From Candidatus Solirubrobacter pratensis (GTDB lineage Bacteria; Actinomycetota; Thermoleophilia; Solirubrobacterales; Solirubrobacteraceae): a DNA stretch of 64,000 bases. The position numbers were made by a program, and so were the translations under genes. How positions within the stretch are numbered: position 1 is the stretch's first letter; each line of letters begins with the position of its first letter. This document shows, one piece after another, positions 1-9,035 of this stretch. Under the pieces are notes generated by a model. The model was not told where the DNA came from. It worked only from the letters and a program-made list of their open reading frames with translations, and ran no database searches. The DNA lies in NCBI RefSeq assembly GCF_000425945.1, contig NZ_AUEK01000006.1, positions 248,001 through 312,000 on the forward strand, in the 5' to 3' direction.

Positions 1-1374
1 CGGTCCCGACGAGTTGTGCCACGTCGCGCCGCCGTCGTTGGACTCGCGCAGGCTGACGTCGGCGTTGAAGAGGTGGTTCTCGTCCTTCGGATCGACGTAG
101 ATCCGACCGAACCACCACTGGTAGCCGCCGTTGGCGTAGGCGCGGCCCATCGTCTGGAAGCTGTCGCCGTAGTCGTTGGAGACGTAGGAGCCCTTGTCCG
201 GGCCGTACGGCGCGCCGGTCACGACGTAGACGCGCTTCGGGTCGTTCGGGGCGATCGCGATGCCGATGCGGCCGAGGCTCGCGTCGGCCTTCAGGCCGGT
301 CTGGGCGGTGTCGTAGGTGGGGAGCGGCGTCGTGATGTTCTCGAGCCGCTTCCACGTCGCGCCGCCGTCGTCGGAGCGGAACAGGCCCGAGCCGATGCCG
401 CCGTAGACGCGCGCGCCGTTGTTGCGCTTGTGATCCCACAGGGCGGCGTAGACGCGCTGCGGGTTCGACGGGTCGATCGCGACGTCCACCGCGCCGGTCG
501 TGGCGTTCGGCGGGGCGAGGACCTGGGTCCACGTCTTGCCGCCGTCGCTGGTCTTGTACAGGCCGCGCTGGCCGGCGCTGCGCGAGACGGCGCCCGTCGC
601 GGCCGCGTAGACCACGTCGGGGTTGGTCGGGTCGACGACGATGCGGCCGATCGAGGCGCTCTGCTCGAGGCCGATGTGGCTCCAGTGGGCGCCGCCGTCG
701 GTCGACTTGTACATGCCGTCGCCGAAGTAGGTGAGGCCGCCGCCGGGCGGGTTCGCCTCGCCGGTGCCGGTGTACAGCGTGCCGTCGGACGCCTGCGCGA
801 TCGCGCCGATCGTCTGGACGGTCGTCGCCGGCCACACCGACGTGTACGTCATGCCGGCGTCGGTGCTCTTCCACACGCCGCCGCCCGAGGCGGCGACGTA
901 CAGGCTGTCCGGCGCCTGGTTGTCGACGACGAGGTCGGTGACGCGGCCGCCGACGTTCGTCGGGCCGGTCAGCTGCCACGGGCTCGCGCCCGGCGCCGAC
1001 GGGACGGCGTCGGCCTGCGCCTGCGCCCGCGCGAGCTGCGCGGTGCTGACGTCCTGGCCGGAGCTGTCCTTGAAGTCCTGGTACTGATCCGGCGCGTCCG
1101 GCGTCTTGCCGGCCTCGTTCTCGATCGCCGGCGGCGTCCCCGTCACCGCGCTCGCCGTGAGCGTCTGCGACGTGCCTGACGTCGAGCGCGCCGTCGCGAT
1201 CACGAGCGCCAGCGCCGCCAGCGCGACCACCGCGCCGGCGAGCCGCGCCCGCCCCATCCACTGCCACTTAGGCATCCGAGCCATCCCTCCTTCGTGCCGC
1301 GGCGGTGCCGCGGCTTCCGACAGGCGGCGACCGAACTCGTCCGTGAACCGCTCGTAGCGGTCCTCCTCGCTCAT
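1..1374 (-). CDS. BNR/sortilin-type beta-propeller secreted protein, 3' end outside window
   Basis: The frame runs off the left edge, so the C-terminus is missing; 458 codons are visible. The ATG at 1374 is preceded by AGGAGG at 9 nt. A short charged cytoplasmic stretch is followed by one hydrophobic segment (about residues 42-58, ARLAGAVVALAALALVIA), giving a signal anchor. The rest is repeated Asp-box/BNR blades: STDAGMTYT, STDGGAHWS, TSDGGKTWT, RSDDGGATW, SNDYGDSFQ and SNDGGATWH can be read. The family (VPS10/sortilin-like, WD40/YVTN/BNR) is exported and usually annotated glycosyl hydrolase without proof of activity. No catalytic residues can be assigned. The decayed gene at 43612-44052 carries the C-terminal domain typical of the same family. 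Confidence 0.85.
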   Translation of the reverse strand, partial: MSEEDRYERFTDEFGRRLSEAAAPPRHEGGMARMPKWQWMGRARLAGAVVALAALALVIATARSTSGTSQTLTASAVTGTPPAIENEAGKTPDAPDQYQDFKDSSGQDVSTAQLARAQAQADAVPSAPGASPWQLTGPTNVGGRVTDLVVDNQAPDSLYVAASGGGVWKSTDAGMTYTSVWPATTVQTIGAIAQASDGTLYTGTGEANPPGGGLTYFGDGMYKSTDGGAHWSHIGLEQSASIGRIVVDPTNPDVVYAAATGAVSRSAGQRGLYKTSDGGKTWTQVLAPPNATTGAVDVAIDPSNPQRVYAALWDHKRNNGARVYGGIGSGLFRSDDGGATWKRLENITTPLPTYDTAQTGLKADASLGRIGIAIAPNDPKRVYVVTGAPYGPDKGSYVSNDYGDSFQTMGRAYANGGYQWWFGRIYVDPKDENHLFNADVSLRESNDGGATWHNSSGP

Positions 1375-1480
1375 GCCCTCGTCGCCTCCTGAACCTCGCA
1401 TTTGCGAGCCTCAGTTCCGCGGGCGCCGCGGATGTGACATGAGAGGAACCGGCGCCTCGAGGCCGAAGAGGGTCCCGCCC

Positions 1481-2092
1481 GTGCGCCGCCTCGCCGCCGT
1501 CATCCTGCTGCTGCCGGCGCTCGCCGGCTCGTCAGCGTGGGCGGCGCCGCCGGCGCCGCCGAGCGCCGGGCGCTCCGTCGTGGCGCTGGCGCGTCTGAGG
1601 GTCGCGGCCCCCGGCCCGCGTAGCGGCTACACGCGGGCGAAGTTCGGGGGCTGGGACAGCGTGGGCGACCGCTGCGACACGCGCGAGGAGGTCCTGCGCC
1701 GCGACGGCAGCCACGTCATGACCGACGCCCAGTGCCATCCGATCGCCGGCCGCTGGCGCAGCTACTACGACGGCACGATCATCCGCAGCTCGAGCAAGCT
1801 CGACATCGATCACGTCGTCCCGCTCGCCAACGCCTGGATCTCAGGCGCGCGCACGTGGACCGCCGCGCGCCGCGACGCGTTCGCGAACGACCTCGACGAT
1901 CCGCAGCTGATCGCCGTCAGCGCGAGCTCGAACCGCTCCAAGGGCGACCGCAGCCCGGACGAGTGGCGGCCGCCGCTGAGGTCCTCCTGGTGCTCCTACG
2001 CGCGCTGGTGGGTCGACGTCAAGTCCACCTGGAAGCTCACCATCACCGCGCCCGAGCACGACGCGCTCGCGGCGATGCTCGGCACCTGCTAG
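1481..2092 (+). CDS. Secreted HNH endonuclease-like protein (DUF1524/GmrSD C-terminal type)
   Basis: A 203-residue protein whose N-terminus is a signal peptide (VRRLAAVILLLPALAGSSAWAAP). The mature part has the DUF1524 His-Me finger signature: DIDHVVPLANAW with H111 as general base, then LIAVSASSNRSKGDRSPDEW with N151, and a CSYARWW tail. Such secreted nucleases probably degrade extracellular DNA; no experimental role is claimed. The GTG start at 1481 is chosen because it begins the signal peptide and has GAAGAGGG 8 nt upstream; an in-frame ATG at 1439 would add a charged leader without a good ribosome site. It is transcribed divergently from the BNR gene. Confidence 0.8.
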   Translation: MRRLAAVILLLPALAGSSAWAAPPAPPSAGRSVVALARLRVAAPGPRSGYTRAKFGGWDSVGDRCDTREEVLRRDGSHVMTDAQCHPIAGRWRSYYDGTIIRSSSKLDIDHVVPLANAWISGARTWTAARRDAFANDLDDPQLIAVSASSNRSKGDRSPDEWRPPLRSSWCSYARWWVDVKSTWKLTITAPEHDALAAMLGTC

Positions 2093-2096
2093 CCGC

Positions 2097-2115
2097 GCGC
2101 CGGCGGCGCCGGCGC
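2097..2115. terminator. GC hairpin between convergent genes
   Basis: Perfect 8-bp inverted repeat (GCGCCGGC, spacer GGC, GCCGGCGC) directly after the nuclease stop and before the convergent small secreted gene ends at 2139. No T-tract follows, as is usual for high-GC actinobacterial terminators; it could serve both strands. Confidence 0.45.
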
Positions 2116-2138
2116 CGGCGCGGGCGCCGGTACTGCGA

Positions 2139-2441
2139 TCAGCCGTTGCCGATGGCCGTTCCGCTGGCCTGGCCGCCCGACCACGCGCCGCCGGCCGTGA
2201 CCTGGTTGCTCGTGTTGATGAACGTCGCCGGGGCGGTGGTGATGATCGACGGGCCGATGACGGCCGCGGTCTGCCCGACCAACGGGCCGCCGGTCCCGAC
2301 CAGCAGCCCGGGAGTGCCGCCCCAGCCGGCGGCCGCGATGCCATCGGCGCGTGCGGCGCCCGCGCCCGCCAGCGGTGCGGCGATGGCGAGCGTGCCCAGC
2401 GCGGCGGCCAGCGCCGCGCGACGTCTCCGGATCGGGTTCAT
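2139..2441 (-). CDS. Small secreted protein of unknown function
   Basis: 100 residues. It starts with a clear signal peptide (positively charged MNPIRRRR, then ALAAALGTLAIAAPLAGAGAARA). The mature part is about 65 residues, rich in Gly, Ala and Thr, with no Cys and no recognisable motif (GPLVGQTAAVIGPSIITTAP). AAAGGAG lies 9 nt before the ATG. Its leader resembles that of another small secreted protein at 47846-48181 (both contain LAIAAP-AGA). A 23-bp dyad sits just upstream of the ribosome site (2459-2481). Function unknown. Confidence 0.6.
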   Translation of the reverse strand: MNPIRRRRAALAAALGTLAIAAPLAGAGAARADGIAAAGWGGTPGLLVGTGGPLVGQTAAVIGPSIITTAPATFINTSNQVTAGGAWSGGQASGTAIGNG

Positions 2442-2458
2442 GGTCCGTCACTCCTTTG

Positions 2459-2481
2459 CCCAGGTGAGCGGCTCACCTGGG
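2459..2481. promoter_or_regulatory. Dyad in 5' region of small secreted gene
   Basis: Perfect 10-bp arms (CCCAGGTGAG and CTCACCTGGG) around a CGG centre, placed upstream of the AAAGGAG ribosome site of the minus-strand gene starting at 2441. A -10-like TAGAGAT follows upstream at about 2491-2497, which would put the dyad at or just after the transcription start. It may be a repressor site or an mRNA hairpin. Confidence 0.5.
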
Positions 2482-2555
2482 GATCGCCTATCTCTAAGGA
2501 CCGTACGCCCGGAGGGATGGCGGATCGCTGGCCCGCGGAACCGTTGCGTCTGGCC

Positions 2556-3443
2556 TCACGGATTCGCGAGACCAGACGTGCTCGCCTGCCGCAGGAGCTC
2601 GGCGTCGCGGCTCGGCGGGACGCCGAAGCGGCGCCGGTACTCGCGGCTGAACTGCGACGCGCTCTCGTAGCCGACGGCGAACCCGACGCCGGCGACGTCG
2701 CCCGGCTGCGCGATCAGGCGGGCGCGCGCCTCCTGCAGGCGGACCTGCTTCTGATACTGGATCGGCGTCATCGCCGTCACCGCGCGGAAGTGGCGGTGGA
2801 AGGACGACACGCTCATGCCAACCAGGCGCGCGAGGTCGTCGACGCGGATGGTCTCGTCGTAGTGGTGCCGGATCCAGCCCACCGCGCGGCCGATCAGCGA
2901 CAGCCGGCTGTCGGCGAGTCCGATCTGCCGGACCATCGCGCCCTGCTCACCGGTGATCAGCCGCCAGAGGATCTCGCGCTCGAACACCGGCGCGAGCGCG
3001 CGGGCGTCGGCGGGACGGTCGAGCAGGCGCAGCAGGCGCGCGGTCGCATCCAGCAGGTCGGCGTCCGCCGCGCTGACGGCGATCCCGGCCGTGCCGCCGC
3101 CGCCCGGGCCGCCCGGCGGCGCGTCGAGCAGCAGCTCGGCGATCGCCGCGGGCCGCAGGACGAGGCCGAAGGCCACGAACGGGGCCCGGATGATGTGGGC
3201 GGTGACGGGAAGGTCGACCGACACGATCAGGTACTCGCCCGCGCCGTACTCGAACACGGTGTCGCCGAGCACCGTCCGCTTCGTGCCACTGACCACGACG
3301 GCGAGCGCGGGCTCGGCCACGCTGCCGATCGGCGCGGTCGTCGCGCCGGACGCCATCAGGCTCACGCCCGCCAGCGGCGCCCGCGTGACGCCCTCGCCGG
3401 CGTGACGGGCGATCAGGGCGCCGAGCTCGCCGAGGCGGTCCAT
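2556..3443 (-). CDS. AraC-family transcriptional regulator
   Basis: 295 residues. The N-terminal half matches the AraC_N type ligand-binding cupin domain (LAVVVSGTKRTVLGDTVFEYGAGEYLIVS). The C-terminal ~100 residues hold two helix-turn-helix motifs: DLARLVGMSVSSFHRHFRAV, and VGYESASQFSREYRRRFG as the second recognition region. The start at 3443 (MDRLGEL) is preferred to an upstream TTG at 3500, which would cover the promoter region. It is divergent from the aldo/keto reductase at 3556, its probable target. A pair of 10-bp direct repeats with 21-bp period, the spacing of AraC half sites, lies between them (3486-3516). Confidence 0.88.
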   Translation of the reverse strand: MDRLGELGALIARHAGEGVTRAPLAGVSLMASGATTAPIGSVAEPALAVVVSGTKRTVLGDTVFEYGAGEYLIVSVDLPVTAHIIRAPFVAFGLVLRPAAIAELLLDAPPGGPGGGGTAGIAVSAADADLLDATARLLRLLDRPADARALAPVFEREILWRLITGEQGAMVRQIGLADSRLSLIGRAVGWIRHHYDETIRVDDLARLVGMSVSSFHRHFRAVTAMTPIQYQKQVRLQEARARLIAQPGDVAGVGFAVGYESASQFSREYRRRFGVPPSRDAELLRQASTSGLANP

Positions 3444-3485
3444 GCCCTCAACTGTGGCACGCGATCGCGCCGGAGTCGCACGGAT

Positions 3486-3516
3486 GGCAGGATCGGGCAA
3501 GGACGCGGCAGGATCG
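3486..3516. promoter_or_regulatory. Direct repeat with 21-bp period, candidate AraC-type operator
   Basis: GGCAGGATCG occurs identically at 3486-3495 and 3507-3516. A 21-bp period is the known spacing of AraC half sites on one face of DNA. It sits in the divergent promoter region, 39 bp before the reductase ATG and 43 bp before the regulator ATG. Confidence 0.5.
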
Positions 3517-3555
3517 ATCTACCGCTCCGGACGCCGCCGGTGGTCTCCTTGAGTC

Positions 3556-4638
3556 ATGCCACTCGACTCCTACATCACCCTCGGCCGCTCAGGCCTGCGG
3601 GTCAGCCCGTTCTGCCTTGGCACGATGACGTTCGGCGAAGACCACGGCTGGGGCGCGAGCGTCGCCGAGTCCGAGGCCATGCTCGACGAGTACCTCGACC
3701 GCGGAGGCAACTTCATCGACACGGCCAACGTCTACACCAACGGCCACGCCGAGGCGATCGTCGGCGACTACTTCGCCGGGCGCTCGGCGCGGCGCGACGG
3801 CGTCGTGATCGGGACCAAGTTCTTCTGCAACCTGTATCCCGGCGACCCCAACGGCGGCGGCGCGGGCCGCAAGGCGATCGTGCAGCAGTGCGAGCAATCG
3901 CTGCGGCGGCTGCGGACCGACTACGTCGACATCTACTGGCTGCACAACTGGGACCGCCGCACGCCGGTGGAGGAGACGCTGCGCGCGCTCGACGACCTCG
4001 TGCGCGCCGGCAAGGTCCGCTACGTCGGCTTCTCCGACATCCCCGCGTGGAAGGCGGCCGAGGCGCAGACGATCGCCCACTTCCGCGGGCTGGCCCCGAT
4101 CATCGCGCTCCAGCTCGAGTACTCGCTGCTCGAGCGCACGGCCGAGGGCGAGCTGATCCCGATGGCGCAGGAGCTCGGCCTGGGCGTGATGCCGTGGGGC
4201 CCGCTCAAGAGCGGCTTCCTCTCCGGCAAGTACTCGCGCGCCCGCACGGACGCCGTCGACGCGCGCCGCAACGCGGTCGTCGGAGAGCCCTCGGAACGCG
4301 ACCACGGCGTGATCGACCGGCTCGACGCGGTGGCCGCGGAGGCCGGCGCGAGTCCCGCCGCGGTGGCGCTCGCGTGGGTGCAGAGCCGGCCCGGCGTGGC
4401 CGCGACGCTGATCGGCGCCCGGCGGCTCGACCAGCTGCGCACGAACCTCGACGCGATCGACGTCGCGCTCAGCGAGGCCCAGATCGCCGCGCTCGACGAG
4501 GTCTCCACGCCCGCGCTGAACTTCCCGGCCGAGAACAACCGCGTGCTGGCGCCGATGCTCCAGTTCGCCGGCCTGACGGTCGACGGGCAGGCGACGCAGG
4601 CGGTGCCGTGGATGAGCGAGAGCGCCGTGCGCTATTGA
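3556..4638 (+). CDS. Aldo/keto reductase
   Basis: 360 residues, cytoplasmic NADPH-dependent reductase of the YajO/PerR-like aldo/keto reductase group. The (beta/alpha)8 signature is complete: GRSGLRVSPFCLGTMTFG at the start, and the catalytic tetrad D55, Y60 (FIDTANVY), K88 (GTKFF) and H130 (IYWLHNWD). The NADPH-binding end reads IGARRLDQLRTNLDAID. The substrate cannot be told from sequence; such enzymes reduce aldehydes and ketones. It is transcribed away from the AraC-family gene and is its likely target. Confidence 0.92.
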   Translation: MPLDSYITLGRSGLRVSPFCLGTMTFGEDHGWGASVAESEAMLDEYLDRGGNFIDTANVYTNGHAEAIVGDYFAGRSARRDGVVIGTKFFCNLYPGDPNGGGAGRKAIVQQCEQSLRRLRTDYVDIYWLHNWDRRTPVEETLRALDDLVRAGKVRYVGFSDIPAWKAAEAQTIAHFRGLAPIIALQLEYSLLERTAEGELIPMAQELGLGVMPWGPLKSGFLSGKYSRARTDAVDARRNAVVGEPSERDHGVIDRLDAVAAEAGASPAAVALAWVQSRPGVAATLIGARRLDQLRTNLDAIDVALSEAQIAALDEVSTPALNFPAENNRVLAPMLQFAGLTVDGQATQAVPWMSESAVRY

Positions 4639-4715
4639 GGCAGGATGGTGCGGCTCCCCGTAAGGGCGGTGACGGCCACGAGTGACGCGCCGGCGCACCG
4701 GGAATCCCCACCCAT

Positions 4716-5033
4716 GTGGGCGGTCGCGATTTCAGCCTCACGTCCGGCGTCCGGGAAGGCGCGGTCGACGTGGTGATCGCCGGGGACCTCGACATGGCGG
4801 CGGCGTTCAGGCTCGAGCCCGAGATCGACCGGCTCATCGCGCTCCCGGGCATCGACGCGCTCGTGCTCGACGTGGGCGGGATCGAGTTCGTCGACTCGAC
4901 GGGGCTCAGCGCGCTGCTGGCGATCCGCGAGCGGGCCACGCAGCTCGGGATCGAGTTCACGCTCGCCCGCCCGTCGGAGGCCGTCCGGCGCATCCTCGCG
5001 CTGACGGGCACCCGCAGCGCGCTGGGCGGCTGA
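4716..5033 (+). CDS. STAS-domain anti-sigma factor antagonist
   Basis: 105 residues, a single STAS domain. The phosphorylatable serine is S61 in FVDSTGLSALL, the classical SpoIIAA/RsbV DSTG motif. Such proteins release a sigma factor by binding its anti-sigma kinase when dephosphorylated. No kinase or sigma gene is adjacent, so it is an orphan. The GTG start at 4716 has only a weak ribosome site; no better in-frame start is visible. Confidence 0.85.
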   Translation: MGGRDFSLTSGVREGAVDVVIAGDLDMAAAFRLEPEIDRLIALPGIDALVLDVGGIEFVDSTGLSALLAIRERATQLGIEFTLARPSEAVRRILALTGTRSALGG

Positions 5034-5051
5034 TCAGTCCGCCTCGCCGGC

Positions 5052-5072
5052 GATCGGCCGTCGCCGCCGATC
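5052..5072 (+). terminator. Possible hairpin after STAS gene
   Basis: Inverted repeat GATCGGC and GCCGATC (7-bp arms, 7-nt loop) 18 bp after the STAS stop codon. No T-tract follows. Confidence 0.3.
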
Positions 5073-5151
5073 AGCTCGTCGATCGGCAAGAGCGAGGCGA
5101 ACATGGGCAGTGGCCCGCACGGCGGCGACGCCGCTAGCTTGGGAGCCGGCC

Positions 5152-6984
5152 ATGCGAATCGCGGCGCGCGACAGCCTGCGCCGCGCGGTGGCGGCGGCGC
5201 TCCTCGGACTCCTCGCCGCCGGTTGCGCCGGCGCTTCGGCGAGCGCGCCGGGCGCCGCGCCGGTGGGCTGGGGCGGCCCGGCGGGACGGCAGTCGCTGGA
5301 CCGCGGCTGGACGGTCCGGCCGGATCCCCACGACCGCGGCATCGCGCGCGGCTACTCGGCCGGGCGCTTCGGCGGCCGCGCGATCGACGTCCCCTACTCG
5401 CCGAACTCCGGCCGGATCGCCACGCTGGCGAGCTACCGCGGCTCGGTCGCGTGGTTCCGCCGGACGATCGCGGTCGGCGGCGGCGACTATGCGCTGCGCT
5501 TCGAGTCCGTCAACCACCGCGCCCGGATCTGGATCGACGGGCGCCCCGCGGGCGGGCACACCGGCGCCTACCTGCCGTTCGAGGTGCGCCGGCGGCTGTC
5601 GCCCGGCCGGCACCGCCTGGTGCTGCGGGTGGACTGGCGCTCGCCCGAGCGCATGCGCGCCGACGGCTGGTTCCGCAGCTGGTTCAACTTCGGCGGGATC
5701 AACCGGGAGGTCACGATCCGCCGGCTCGGGCCGAGCGAGCTCGACGCCCCGGGCATCGTCACGCGGCTGCGCGGTGGCGCGGCCGACGTCGCGGTCACCG
5801 TGCGCGTCCGCAACCGCGGCCGCCCGCGCACGGTCCGCGTCACCGGGACGCTCGGCACGCGGCCGTTCGCGTTCGCGCCCGTGCGCCTCCGAGCGGGGCG
5901 CGCGGCATGGGTTCAGACCACCGTCCGGATCCCGCGCCCGCAGCTCTGGGCGCCCGGCCATCCCGCCTTGACGGCGCTCCGGCTCGCGGTCGGAGGCGAG
6001 ACGGGATACCGCGCGCGCGTGGGCCTGCGCGAGCTGCGCTGGACAGGTGGCCGGCTGCTCCTCAACGGCCGCCGGCTGCGGCTGCGCGGCGCCGCGCTGC
6101 AGGAGGACGCGCGCGGCCGCGGCGACGCGCTCACCCCCACGGAGATGGACGCGATCGTCGCCCGCCTGAAGGCGATCGGCGCGAACGCGACGCGCGCGCA
6201 GCACGGGCTCAGCCAGCCGCTGCTCGAGCGGCTCGACCGCGCCGGCATCCTCGTCTGGCAGGGCGTCGGGCCGTTCGACGTCCCCGGCCGCTGGGCCGCG
6301 CGCAGCAAGGCGGCGCAGGCGCTGGCGATCCGGCGCGCGCGGCTGGACATCCTCGGCGCCCGCGCGCATCCCAGCGTGCTGACGTGGAACCTGATCAACG
6401 AGGTCGCGTCCAACGGCGACCCGCACGGGCAGCGGGCCTACGTCCGGCGCGCGGCGCGGCTGGCGCGGCGGCTGGACCCGGGCCGCCCGGTCGCGATCGA
6501 CGTCTGGGGCACCCACCTGCCGGCGCGCGCGGGGAGCATCTACCGCGCCGTCGACGCGGTCGGCGCCACGAACTACGAGGGCTGGTACGACGACGTCTGG
6601 GCGCCGGCAGGGACGATCGACGCCCGCATCCGCGGCTGGACCGCTCGCCTGCAGGCGCTGTTCGCCGGCAAGGTGCTCGTCGTCACCGAGTTCGGCGCCG
6701 AGAGCAACGCCGGCAACCCGCCCGACGCACCGGGCGGCCTGCGCTTCCAGGCCCGCCTGCTCGCGCGCCACATCCGCGCCTACCAGGCCGATCCCCACCT
6801 GAGCGGGATGCTCGCCTGGACGCTGCAGGACTTCGCGCTGCGGCCGAACTTCCTCGGCGGCTCCGTGCGCGGGCACGCGCCGGGGATCCGGCTGCGGCGC
6901 GGCATCAATGCGAAGGGGCTGTACACGTACGGCGGGCGCCCGAAGCCCGCCGTCGCGACGGTCAGCCGGCTGTTCGCGCGCTAA
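5152..6984 (+). CDS. Glycoside hydrolase family 2 lipoprotein
   Basis: 610 residues. A lipoprotein signal ends in LLAAGC (lipobox), so it is probably anchored to the outer face of the membrane. Domain order follows GH2: N-terminal jelly-roll sugar-binding domain (RFGGRAIDVPYSPNSG), Ig-like domain, then a TIM barrel. E417 in TWNLINEV is the predicted acid/base and E513 in VVTEFGAE the predicted nucleophile. Exact specificity (galactosidase, glucuronidase, mannosidase) cannot be read. The ATG at 5152 has GGGAG 7 nt upstream and a TAGCTT -10-like box at 5136-5141; a GTG 42 nt upstream would spoil the signal peptide. Its stop overlaps by 4 nt the end of the convergent oxidoreductase gene. Confidence 0.87.
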   Translation: MRIAARDSLRRAVAAALLGLLAAGCAGASASAPGAAPVGWGGPAGRQSLDRGWTVRPDPHDRGIARGYSAGRFGGRAIDVPYSPNSGRIATLASYRGSVAWFRRTIAVGGGDYALRFESVNHRARIWIDGRPAGGHTGAYLPFEVRRRLSPGRHRLVLRVDWRSPERMRADGWFRSWFNFGGINREVTIRRLGPSELDAPGIVTRLRGGAADVAVTVRVRNRGRPRTVRVTGTLGTRPFAFAPVRLRAGRAAWVQTTVRIPRPQLWAPGHPALTALRLAVGGETGYRARVGLRELRWTGGRLLLNGRRLRLRGAALQEDARGRGDALTPTEMDAIVARLKAIGANATRAQHGLSQPLLERLDRAGILVWQGVGPFDVPGRWAARSKAAQALAIRRARLDILGARAHPSVLTWNLINEVASNGDPHGQRAYVRRAARLARRLDPGRPVAIDVWGTHLPARAGSIYRAVDAVGATNYEGWYDDVWAPAGTIDARIRGWTARLQALFAGKVLVVTEFGAESNAGNPPDAPGGLRFQARLLARHIRAYQADPHLSGMLAWTLQDFALRPNFLGGSVRGHAPGIRLRRGINAKGLYTYGGRPKPAVATVSRLFAR

Positions 6985-9035
6985 GCGCGCTCGAGCGCGT
7001 CGAGCACGCGATCGGGCCGCAGCGGCAGCGAGCGGAATCGGATCCCGGTCGCGTCGTGCACCGCGTTGGCGACCGCGGCGGCCGCGCCTACAATGCCGAT
7101 CTCGCCGATCCCCTTGGAACCCATGGGGTTCAGGTGCGGGTCCTCCTCCTCGAGCCAGACGGCGTCGACGTCGCGGATGTCGGCGTGCACCGGCACGTGG
7201 TACTGCGAGAGGTCGTGGTTGAGATAGTCGCCGAACTCGAGGTCGAGCACGCTCTCCTCGAACAGCGCCATGCCGACGCCCATCGTCATCGCGCCGACGA
7301 ACTGCGAGTGGGCGGTGCGCGGGTTGAGGATGTGCCCGGCGGCGAACGCGCCGAGCATGCGCTCCACCCGGACCTCGCCGGTGTAGGTGTCGACGCGCGC
7401 CTCGACGAACTGCGCGCCGAACGCGTGGCGGGCGTACTTCTCCTCCGCCTCGATCTCGGCGGCCGTGTCGTGCACCGCCTCGCCGCCGCGCTGCTCACGC
7501 AGGACGCGGCACGCGCCGGCGACGGCCGAACCCCATGACGCGGTGCCGGCTGAGCCGCCGGCGACCGGCGCCGGCCCGAATGCGCTGTCGCCGATCTGCA
7601 TCGTCACCGCGCCCGCGTCGACGCCGAGCGCATCGGCGGCGATCTGCGTCAGCACCGTGCGCGCCCCCGTGCCGATGTCAGCGGCGGCGACCCGCACCTC
7701 GTAGCGGCCGTCGCCCAGCTCGCGCGCCGTCGCCCGCGCGGGACGGCGCATCGCCGGGTAGGTGGACGCCGCGACGCCGCTGCCGTACAGGTACGGCCCC
7801 CGCCGCCGTCGCGCGCGCGAGGCCCAGCCGAAGCGCGCCGCGCCCTCGCGCAGGCATGCGACGAGGTGGCGCGAGCTGAACGGCACGTCCTCCTCCGGCG
7901 CGCGCTCCGGCTCGTTGCGGATGCGCAGCTCGACCGGATCGATCCCGCAGGCGGCGGCGAGTTCGTCGATCGCCGACTCGAGCGCGAACATGCCGGGGCA
8001 TTCGCCGGGCGCACGCATCCACGAGGGCGTCGGGACGTCGAGGCGGACGAGCCGGTGCGCGGTGCGGCGGTTGGCGCCCGCGTACATCATCCGCGTGGCG
8101 ACGGCGGTCTGCTCGGCGAACTCGCGCAGCGTCGAGGACTGCTCGGCGACCTCGTGCGCGATCGCCTTCAGGCGCCCGTCGGCACTCGCGCCGAGCCGCA
8201 GTCGCTGGATCGTCGGGGTGCGATAGCCGGTCAGCTTGAACATCTGCTGGCGGGTCACGGCGAGCTTCACCGGCCGGCCGGTGGCCTTGGCCGCAAGCGC
8301 GGCGAGCACGGCGTTCGGCCGCGGCGTGCCCTTGGAGCCGAAGCCGCCGCCGACGTGGGGAGCGATCACGCGCACCTGCTCCGGCTCCAGCCCGAGCACG
8401 TCCGCGAGCGGCCCGCGCGCCGCGGCGGCGCCCTGCGTCGCGTCGTAGAGCGTGACGCCGCCGCCGTCCCACATCGCGGTCGTGGCGTGCGGCTCGATCG
8501 GGTTGTTGTGCAGCGCCGGCGTCTCGTAGGTCGCGTCGACGCGCACGTCCGCCGCCGCGAACGCCGCGTCGAAGTCGCCGTGCTCGGTGTCGGTCGGGTA
8601 GGCCGGGTTGACCTTGTCGGGCTTGTAGAGCTTCGGGTGGTCGGGCCGCAGCAGCACGTCGTGGGGTTCGGCGTCGTACTCCACCCGCACCAGCCGGGCC
8701 GCCTCGCGCGCCTCCTCGAGGCTTTCGGCGACGACCAGCGCGACGACCTGGCCCCGGTAGGCCACGGCGGGGGACTGCAGGACCAGCAGCTCGGGGTCGC
8801 CGCCGGGCCGCAGGACGGGCGCGTTGGAGTGGCTGAGCACCGCGATCAGGCCGGGCGAGGACGGGGCATGGACGGCGCGGACGCTGCCGCGCGCGACCGT
8901 CGCGCCGACGATCCACGCGTAGGCGAGGTCGTCGCCGCCGTACTCGTAGGCGTAGCGCGCCTCGCCCGCCACCTTCTCGCGGCTCTCGACGCGCTCGAGC
9001 GGCGCGCCGAGCGCGGGCGCGGGGGTGACGGTCAT
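6981..9035 (-). CDS. Aldehyde oxidoreductase molybdenum-binding subunit (PaoC/XdhA type)
   Basis: 684 residues. Large subunit of a xanthine-oxidase-family hydroxylase carrying the molybdopterin cytosine dinucleotide cofactor. Visible signatures are [31 protein letters not shown] and, at the C-terminus, [20 protein letters not shown], where the Glu of KGIGE matches the family's active-site Glu. The ATG at 9035 overlaps the stop of the FAD subunit (ATGA), indicating translational coupling. With the two upstream subunits it forms a three-subunit complex. No XdhC/PaoD-type cofactor chaperone gene lies nearby. Confidence 0.9.
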   Translation of the reverse strand: MTVTPAPALGAPLERVESREKVAGEARYAYEYGGDDLAYAWIVGATVARGSVRAVHAPSSPGLIAVLSHSNAPVLRPGGDPELLVLQSPAVAYRGQVVALVVAESLEEAREAARLVRVEYDAEPHDVLLRPDHPKLYKPDKVNPAYPTDTEHGDFDAAFAAADVRVDATYETPALHNNPIEPHATTAMWDGGGVTLYDATQGAAAARGPLADVLGLEPEQVRVIAPHVGGGFGSKGTPRPNAVLAALAAKATGRPVKLAVTRQQMFKLTGYRTPTIQRLRLGASADGRLKAIAHEVAEQSSTLREFAEQTAVATRMMYAGANRRTAHRLVRLDVPTPSWMRAPGECPGMFALESAIDELAAACGIDPVELRIRNEPERAPEEDVPFSSRHLVACLREGAARFGWASRARRRRGPYLYGSGVAASTYPAMRRPARATARELGDGRYEVRVAAADIGTGARTVLTQIAADALGVDAGAVTMQIGDSAFGPAPVAGGSAGTASWGSAVAGACRVLREQRGGEAVHDTAAEIEAEEKYARHAFGAQFVEARVDTYTGEVRVERMLGAFAAGHILNPRTAHSQFVGAMTMGVGMALFEESVLDLEFGDYLNHDLSQYHVPVHADIRDVDAVWLEEEDPHLNPMGSKGIGEIGIVGAAAAVANAVHDATGIRFRSLPLRPDRVLDALERA

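Noticed and set aside
16-1179. 387-codon plus-strand frame at the left edge
   Set aside because: Antisense of the BNR propeller gene, which shows Asp-boxes and a ribosome site.
2093-2130. GGCGCC repeats resembling a CRISPR or origin repeat
   Set aside because: Only a GC-rich hairpin between convergent genes; no spacers or regular array. No CRISPR was found anywhere in the window.
5134-6876. 580-codon minus-strand frame
   Set aside because: Antisense to the GH2 lipoprotein; no motif, Arg/Ala/Asp-rich.
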